A stretch of DNA of 64,000 nt from Erythroxylum novogranatense (lineage: Eukaryota; Streptophyta; Magnoliopsida; Malpighiales; Erythroxylaceae): NCBI GenBank assembly GCA_029891385.1, contig CM057233.1, positions 27,945,852 through 28,009,851 of the forward strand, given 5' to 3'. How positions within the stretch are numbered: the stretch's first letter is position 1; every line of letters starts with the position of its first letter. The position numbers and the translations under genes are program-made. Shown one piece after another: positions 57,559 to 64,000 of the stretch. The notes beneath the pieces are model-generated. The model saw nothing but the letters and a program-made list of their open reading frames with translations, did not search any database and was not told where the DNA came from.

Positions 57559-59369
57559 TGTAGGAAAATCCCGGGAGGAACATCACATGTTCCAGCAGCG
57601 GAAACAAAAAAAATTTATTCCCGGGACCTTCCCGAAACCCAGGATCCCGGTGTCGGTATGAAAACCTCAAACCTGAATAGCCAATAGAGACTATCTCTAA
57701 AGGTATCCACGCAGAGATCAGAAAACCTAACCGGATCAAACACCTTTGACCCGGGAATAGCTAGAACAGAATAAGAGCTGCTAGACCCTACCTCTGTCCT
57801 GGAGAGCTTGAGATCACGTTGGAACTTTGCTTTGGAGAAGAGAGATCGATGGTTGCTTGAGAAAAGAAGAAATGAATTCCAAAATCACCTTAAGCTTAAC
57901 TCTTAAGCTTTCTCCTTTCTCTTCCACGCAAGAACCTACAGCTATCACCTTCCAAAAGCCATCTTATGTATTTCTTTAACAATTAAAGATGCTTCCTTAA
58001 GAAGCTTACATATGGATGATTAATGGCCATTCATTTCTTTAATGAATAAAGTAATAAGCTTTGAAAAGTCAAAGCTTCTCATCTCTTCTCCCATTCCAAC
58101 GTGCAAGGCTATATATTTATATATATTAATTAATTATTTACTTAATTAATTAATATATATAATTGCTTAACAGTCGATCAAAGCGGGGTCGGTCCTACCA
58201 ACCATCGGGCCACGATGTCAAAACAATTCTAAACCTTTCTTAGCAATATTGATGTCGCGATCTTATCGGGACATATCCCAATCCCATTGGGATCCATTTA
58301 ATCCTAATGCTCTCCATAATTGGAACTCGTCCAATTACTATTTTCTGATTCTCGAGTCACTCTTATCGTGTGACCCTTTAGGTTTCCGGTTATGTTGGCC
58401 ACTTAGATTAACAATTAATCGAGCAAGTCATGAGCGGTATCTAGCAACACATCATGACCCCCAATTGACCGGAAAGTAATTGGTTTGATGAATTCATCAC
58501 GAACCGATCACGAACCCTTCCATGACAATTCTTGTGCAATTCGTCCTTTCATCATCCTATACCCCACTTGGTTATGAGTATGACTAATATGTCAACTCTT
58601 ACTAGACTAAGTCTAGCCAGTGAAAATAGTTCTGTCGAGGACTCATTACTTTATATGTCCATGAAGACACTCTTCATGACATAGTCATGTTCGCCGGAGA
58701 CTTAAAGTAATGATCCGATAAGAGGCGTGGTATCTCTTACATTCTCACGAAGTGATGAATCCTTTATTGGCTACTCAATTACCTTGAATACCTCAAACTG
58801 CACTCCAAGCACCACCCTATGAGTAACCTCTGGAAGGCCACAAGGAATGGAGTCAAAATGCGGATCAAGATTCAAGATATCCTCGAGTACCTCAAGTCTA
58901 AGGATACTTGCACCATTGCTATGATGAGATTATCAACGACATTAAATCCATGTGATGATCTCATGGCAGTCATCCAATGAACTTACTACCACTAGTAAGC
59001 ATCCATATGTCAACTCTAAATATCTCATATTTACAGTTTTGAGATCCACTACTTGATCCAATCAAGGAGTATGACATATCTAGTCCGTGGGATTAATGAT
59101 GTCCGGTCTCATTAATCCTATGACTAGGAAAATTTAGATATCTTGACATAATTGCACATGATAGGAATCTCAGGATTATGATCACATCATAATTTCCTTC
59201 ATGCTATGTCATATATCATGGACTTCATTAATTTGATTAAAGATCAATATCAATTCATAAAGAATATCAAATAAATGAAACATGCCTTTCTTTATTTATT
59301 CATAAAGTCTGTACATGACTATGAACAAAAAGCGCTAAAGGGGATTGCCTTTAGGACACTACTCTAACA
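57559..59369 (-). repeat. 5' LTR of element C
   Basis: 1811 bp; + strand TGTAGGAAAATCCCGGG...CTACTCTAACA and TSD AAGTC at 59370-59374. A TATATATAAATATATAG stretch on the - strand near 58111-58128 is the probable TATA region. Confidence 0.93.
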
Positions 59370-60037
59370 AAGTCATCATGGTTCCCTACATGAGGAATTT
59401 AGTGTTTTGATATTAGACTAAGTTATCTTTAACTGGATAACAAATAGTCTTATGTTGGACATTAAATAAATCATGCGGAGGGATGTGAATGACGTAGATG
59501 GGATTTGTACCTCTATTAAATGAGAGAGATATCATTTGGCCTCTTAACAAGTATGACTGAAGAAATACATGGTCGTGTTCAAATGAATTGATGAGGAGTC
59601 ATCAATGCCATTTGTTATAATCAGTCAACTTGGAGATCAAAAAACTATGGTTAATCAAAGGTTGACATGTTCCATGCCTTGTGATTAATATTGATATCAT
59701 GTTACAAAGGGACTGAGCTTATAACCATGGTTACAGGTTAAATCGGATTACCGATCCTCATTTGATTTGGCTAGTCATAATGTCTTGCTAGAGGCCGCTT
59801 ATGACTTATGGGCCTTGAAGTGAGATCAGGCCTATTTCCAACATCAAGTGAGCCTACAGGGTCACACATAAAGAGTGATGTGATTTGGGCTTATTCTCTT
59901 GGGCCTAATTTATTAGGCATTGAATAAATATATGTGGATATATTTATTGGGCTGAATTGAATTTAGTTGTCGGGCTTTTATTATATGAGATATAATGGGC
60001 CAAAACTTATTAGACTTCAATGGGATTAGGTTTTCTC

Positions 60038-60046
60038 TATAAATAG
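60038..60046 (+). promoter_or_regulatory. TATA box in Copia solo LTR
   Basis: TATAAATAG in TTCTCTATAAATAGAGAAAC, which is itself a palindrome-like CTCTATAAATAGAG. It lies ~330 bp before the LTR end, as expected for a promoter followed by R-U5. Confidence 0.6.
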
Positions 60047-61252
60047 AGAAACTTAGGACTCATTAGAAAGAAGGAAGAAGAAGGAGACGAAACCCTAGCC
60101 ACCCTCCGAGAGAAAACTGTGTGGCGTTCGGAAAGAGTTTTAGGACGTGCTAGCACACGATAGCCACTACCCGGGTCGTTAATACTCATGTGGATACCGG
60201 TAGAGGGCATTTGTGTATTGCAGTGTCTACGAATCCAAAAAAAAACAACAACCAATCTGCGTCAGAAAAGTATTTTCGTACATCCTGTGTATTTTCGGTT
60301 ATACTTTATGTTGTGTTATGGATTTTTCTGCAGCGTATTGTGAATACTCAGACCATACGCGATCCAACAGAATGGACCACCACAAACCCACACAAACATG
60401 TATTTCATGACATAACATAATGCCCAAATGGCACATTTCGGAAACATGATTTTCATAATCATAATATATTTCAATTTTCATTTCGTAAATCATCAACCAA
60501 ATTCAAGTGCCAAACATGTAGCAATTTCTCAAATCATTTAAGAAACATTAAGTGCAACATTTAAAAAGCAATAAATGAAACATTTATAAAACAATTGAAA
60601 TCATTCAATTTTATTGATTTGAAAAGATATTCATGGAGCATTAACTCAATTATAAACATGTAACCAACCTTGATTTCTTGCTTAAAAACTTACTTAAAGG
60701 TGCCTCTCCTCTTGCACCTCTTGCCTCTCTTGATTTCCTCCAACTTTGGCAACATTTCCATTCAATAGGAATACAATTTGAGAACCCATAAAGCATATTC
60801 ACTAAAATTTATTCTATAATACTTAAACCCATGCATTTCCTAAGCTTCATGAATTAAAACCCTTCCAAAAATTTAGACCTTTGGGTCAATTGTCCATGAT
60901 CATTCAGATCAGGTAAATGAAGAAATGTGATAATACTTTCTTCTAGAAAACTGTTCCCCATTGTCTTAAGTTTCTAATGATACCAAAATAATTCAATTTG
61001 GCTCAGTAATCTAAAAGTTATATCCCAAATATTTTTGGACTATTCTTATACTGAAATAGTATTTTGTGCTTAACTTCCATCTAGAAATTGAAATTCCTAA
61101 ATACTGAATTAAAACTCCATTTCATTAGACAATTTGTATCCCTGTGTCTCTAGTTTACTCCAAATTAAAAATCATTCCATTTGGATAACTATAGAATAGG
61201 TTATGCCTAAAATACCGAAACATGTTCAAGCTGTGCAGTAATGTTGGTCGTG

Positions 61253-61352
61253 GCGAACTTTTCCAGATAGGAAAATTCCTTGCAAATTCTTACAAGTTGC
61301 CTGCGGCGAACTTTTCCAGAGAGGAAATCCTTCAAGTTGGCATTGGCGAACT
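61253..61352. repeat. Triplicated GGCGAACTT unit
   Basis: GGCGAACTTTTCCAGATAGGAAA near 61255, GGCGAACTTTTCCAGAGAGGAAA near 61313 and GGCGAACTTTC near 61346. The first two are ~58 bp apart and share the CAAGTTG-containing spacer; the third is truncated. Confidence 0.75.
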
Positions 61353-62016
61353 TTCATATAAACATATGCAGTGAACATGTTTCAGCTATATTTCTAGCTT
61401 TTAACTTCCAAAATTTCACTTATAATCCATCCTGTACCTAAACCATCCTTTCTACTTCATTTCCTCTTCATTGTCAACTTCATTTCAACTCAATATCATT
61501 CACAAATAAATTATGATATATATTTGATCATTAAATTAAAAATGGAACAGGTGCATATACCATTCATCAACAATTTGTGAACATTTAACTCTTAACTAAC
61601 ATCAAAACATGTTTCATTCATCAAATCAAGAAGAATGATGCTTATACTTGTTTATCCATGGCTTCTTCAATCACTATGAAACCCTAACTCCTCCAATGTA
61701 CACGATCATCATCTTGCCAAAGTAGAATAGGTGGGTCTTTTATCAAGAAGAAAAGATAGCAAGAACCTAGTGATGGAAAGGTTCATCTTTGATGCTTAGA
61801 GGAGAGAGTTTCCGGAGAAGGAGAGGAAGATAAAGAAAATGAAGAAGATTTGAGCATTTCGTGGGAGTAAAAATGAAAGGTAAGGGAGATGGCCATTCCA
61901 AAGAGTAAAGTGTTGTAAATGACAAATGAAAGACCACAAAATGGTCTTTAATTTAGGTAAAATAATAGTAAGTGATGAAGGGTAGTGCACTTGTCACTTT
62001 CCTATGGTCCCATTTT

Positions 62017-62200
62017 GGTCTTTTAATCTACTAGTCCATTTGTCTCTAATTTTCAATTAAATTTTTCTCCCAATTTTCAATGAAACTTGTCATTAAATCT
62101 TAATGTTTGGTCTTTTAGTCTACTAGTCTATTTGTCTCTAATTTTCAATTAAATTTTTCTCCCAATTTTCAATGAAACTTGTCATTAAATCTTAATGTCA
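62017..62200. repeat. 92-bp tandem duplication
   Basis: Two near-identical units 62017-62108 and 62109-62200, each starting GGTCTTTTA and ending AATCTTAATGT. Only about two to four bases differ. Confidence 0.92.
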
Positions 62201-62620
62201 CATATAAAATTTTTCACTGCCATTTGTCTCTTATTTTTGCTACTATTCATCAATTGTTCTGCAACTTGGCATATTTTCTAGTCCAAAATATCCTCAAATT
62301 CTAGAAAATTCCCAAATTTTCAAATATTTTCTTAAAATTCACCAAAATTCTAATCCAACTATTTATACTTCTCCCATTTGATTTTCAATACAAATAACTC
62401 AAAATTCTCAATATAAGAACATTTATAATCAATTATACCCAGAATGTTAATGAATGCACGTACAGTCATTTTAATGTGTGTAATAATCAAATTCACGTAT
62501 ATGTTTGCTAATATTATGCATAAGCATGAGGTGCATTTTTCTAATCTCTCATTGCTATTTTTTCAATTTTAAAAATCTAGGGTTCTAACCCTTAGTATGG
62601 GAACAGGATGATACATTTAC

Positions 62621-63544
62621 TATATTTGAGTTTAATCATATTAATTCTCCACCATTAGTAATTAATTATATTAATGACATTTGAAAATTATTTTAAAGTT
62701 TCATTCCACCTGTCCAATGATTTCTTAAATTAATACTAATTAAAAACAATTGAGCATTCTCCCTATCATTCATACTATATTTAATAATTAGGCAACAATC
62801 TATCTTTGAATAATATTGGTCTAAGTAGTATCAAAATACAAAAAACCTAGACTCTATTAACCATCTAATTTTTTAATCCCAATTCTCTGTTGGACTTTGG
62901 AAAGGAATCGTAAACTTGTGTCAAATAAATGTAGGCAACATAAGTATTGAGGGATGTATAAATTGACTAGTGGAGAATAGAGGAAGATCTAAGGGGAATT
63001 CGATTGCATATCTAATAAGGTTTAGAGCTTGCATTGGTAGGATATGCAAGGAAAGAACCAACAAAATTTTGAAAGTGAATAGCAAATCTAAAGCAGGTAG
63101 TTCTTGATCTAAGCCTATTTTTTATAAGAGAGCAATTGATTATAAATTTTGATGCAAAAACTTGTCATTTATGTATAGCTATGGTGTAGAGAAACTAAAC
63201 TAATCTTTTGTGATGGCGAGGATGTATTAGTTTATGTCTCACAACCGATCAGTTTAGTTATAGTATAGTGACAATTATTTAATGGCATTATTTATCTTAT
63301 ACATGTTTAGATGTATAAGATAAAGCTCATAGGATAATTATACATTGCAAATGAAAATATTATGAGATTTATATTGCATTTATGTATTATCCTTAAATTA
63401 TTCCTAATTATTGTACTATTAAGATTGAACATTAATAGAATGCAAAAAGACTAGCATATATTATGTTTTTCCTTATGAAGCAGTAGTCGACCTCATAGGC
63501 TAAAGTATGGAGATACTTAAACAAATGTATAGATGCTTATTAGA
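62621..63544. other. AT-rich flank, no gene
   Basis: No ORF or family resemblance. AT-rich throughout. Confidence 0.5.
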
Positions 63545-64000
63545 GAACAAGTTCACTAAACTGAACCGATATAAGAAATCTATTTGGAACATTACTTGTA
63601 TGTTTATGGAATTCTCATTATGACGATTTTATAATTGATCCTTTGACTTAAGGTCTCAAAAGTTATCTTATAGCTATATTTTGATACTACTTATGACATA
63701 TTTAATCAAAGGTCGTTCAGTTGGTAATCATTCGATGTAGCATAAACTATATGGAGGTAATTACTTAATCAAAAAAGGATTTATTAACATAAAGTAATTA
63801 GGAGAATGTTATATTGTTCTTGATTAGTACTAATTTAGAAATCCTTGGTTAAGGTAGAATGATGTTTTGTAAATAGTTTACAAATGTCATTAATTGAATC
63901 AATAACTAATGGCAAAAGACTAATATGATTAGAATCAAAAGAGTATATTATTATTGTCTAATCGTAACAATGTATGATGAAAGGATTGAATTATTCGGTA
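63545..64000 (+). repeat. Dispersed repeat, copy 2 (cut by window end)
   Basis: Collinear with 16698-17164 in the same orientation, starting GAACAAGTTCACTAAACTGAACC. The window ends inside it, so the length is unknown. No ORF. Confidence 0.6.

Larger units (their letters stand above)
49760..59369 (-). mobile_element. Angela/BARE-type Ty1/Copia retrotransposon (element C)
   Basis: Complete 9610-bp element on the - strand, LTRs 49760-51564 and 57559-59369, TSD AAGTC at 49755-49759 and 59370-59374. It has the same order and wording as element B but 1.8-kb LTRs, a longer gag and a larger palindrome array in the leader. The youngest layer of its nest. pol is broken by many one- or two-base gaps relative to B. 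Confidence 0.94.
49323..60369 (+). mobile_element. Copia-type solo LTR, split by element C
   Basis: Starts TGTTAGTAGTGTGCC and ends GATCCAACA, with an exact TSD GAATG at 49318-49322 and 60370-60374. Excluding element C it is about 1.43 kb (49323-49759 plus 59375-60369) and has no internal region. A TATA box at 60038 and downstream leader-like sequence give + orientation. The family was not identified; 5-bp TSD, length and end sequence suggest Ty1/Copia. Confidence 0.85.
47821..62615 (-). mobile_element. Long solo LTR (family X, copy 2), multiply nested
   Basis: On the - strand it starts TGTATCATCCTGTTCCC (62615) and ends GGGGTCCAATA (47821). TSD TTTAC is exact at 47816-47820 and 62616-62620. 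Minus its insertions it is about 3.7 kb with no coding region. It is collinear with copy 1 (21471-35397) over much of its length, differing in tandem repeats and at the - strand 5' end. It is split by the Copia solo LTR at 49323-60369. Confidence 0.85.
60375..62615 (-). repeat. Family X LTR copy 2, right segment
   Basis: Non-coding. It starts collinear with copy 1 at 34330. It contains a three-fold repeat of GGCGAACTTTTCCAGA-type units and a 92-bp tandem duplication. The - strand ORF 61796-61990 has no family resemblance. Confidence 0.7.

Overview
The window is a gene-poor, transposon-packed stretch of a flowering-plant nuclear genome, probably a eudicot. Nearly everything recognisable is retrotransposon: Ty1/Copia elements of Sirevirus and Angela/BARE type, a Ty3/Gypsy Tekay-type chromovirus, solo LTRs, a LINE and older relics. 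I see no intact host gene, tRNA, rRNA or CRISPR array. Almost every coding region is broken by stops or frameshifts, as expected of silenced heterochromatin.

Layout. (1) 1-839: relic tail of a Ty3/Gypsy element. (2) 845-13201: a + strand Sirevirus-like Copia element with 1.0-kb LTRs, TSD ATTGT, a decayed gag-pol and an extra ORF downstream of pol. A 2.8-kb Tekay-type solo LTR (8174-10989) has landed in that ORF. (3) 13207-20270: LTR relics, a dispersed repeat that recurs at the right edge of the window, a CACTA-like terminus and a Gypsy integrase tail. (4) 20270-36260: a LINE split by a long solo LTR (21471-35397), itself split by Angela-type Copia element B (23412-32957, - strand, TSD AAGTC). 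(5) 37480-47240: a full-length Tekay-type chromovirus D (- strand, 2.5-kb LTRs, TSD TTTAT). (6) 47821-62615: a second long solo LTR (TSD TTTAC), split by a Copia solo LTR (49323-60369, TSD GAATG), split by Angela-type element C (49760-59369, - strand, TSD AAGTC). (7) 62621-64000: AT-rich sequence ending in the second copy of the dispersed repeat.

The nesting gives a relative order of events: LINE, then long LTR, then B; and long LTR, then Copia LTR, then C. B and C are related subfamilies with PBS, PPT, gag, protease, integrase, RT and RNase H in Copia order.

The most unusual signal is an array of the perfect palindrome AAGTCGACTT in the 2-kb untranslated leaders of B and C. A related pair of hairpins forms the outermost ~106 bp of B's LTRs, where C's LTR has nothing. 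The same leaders carry four spaced short hairpins whose arms change together between and within the elements. Element B also has an in-frame deletion of the core of gag, which suggests a non-autonomous partner of a C-like element.
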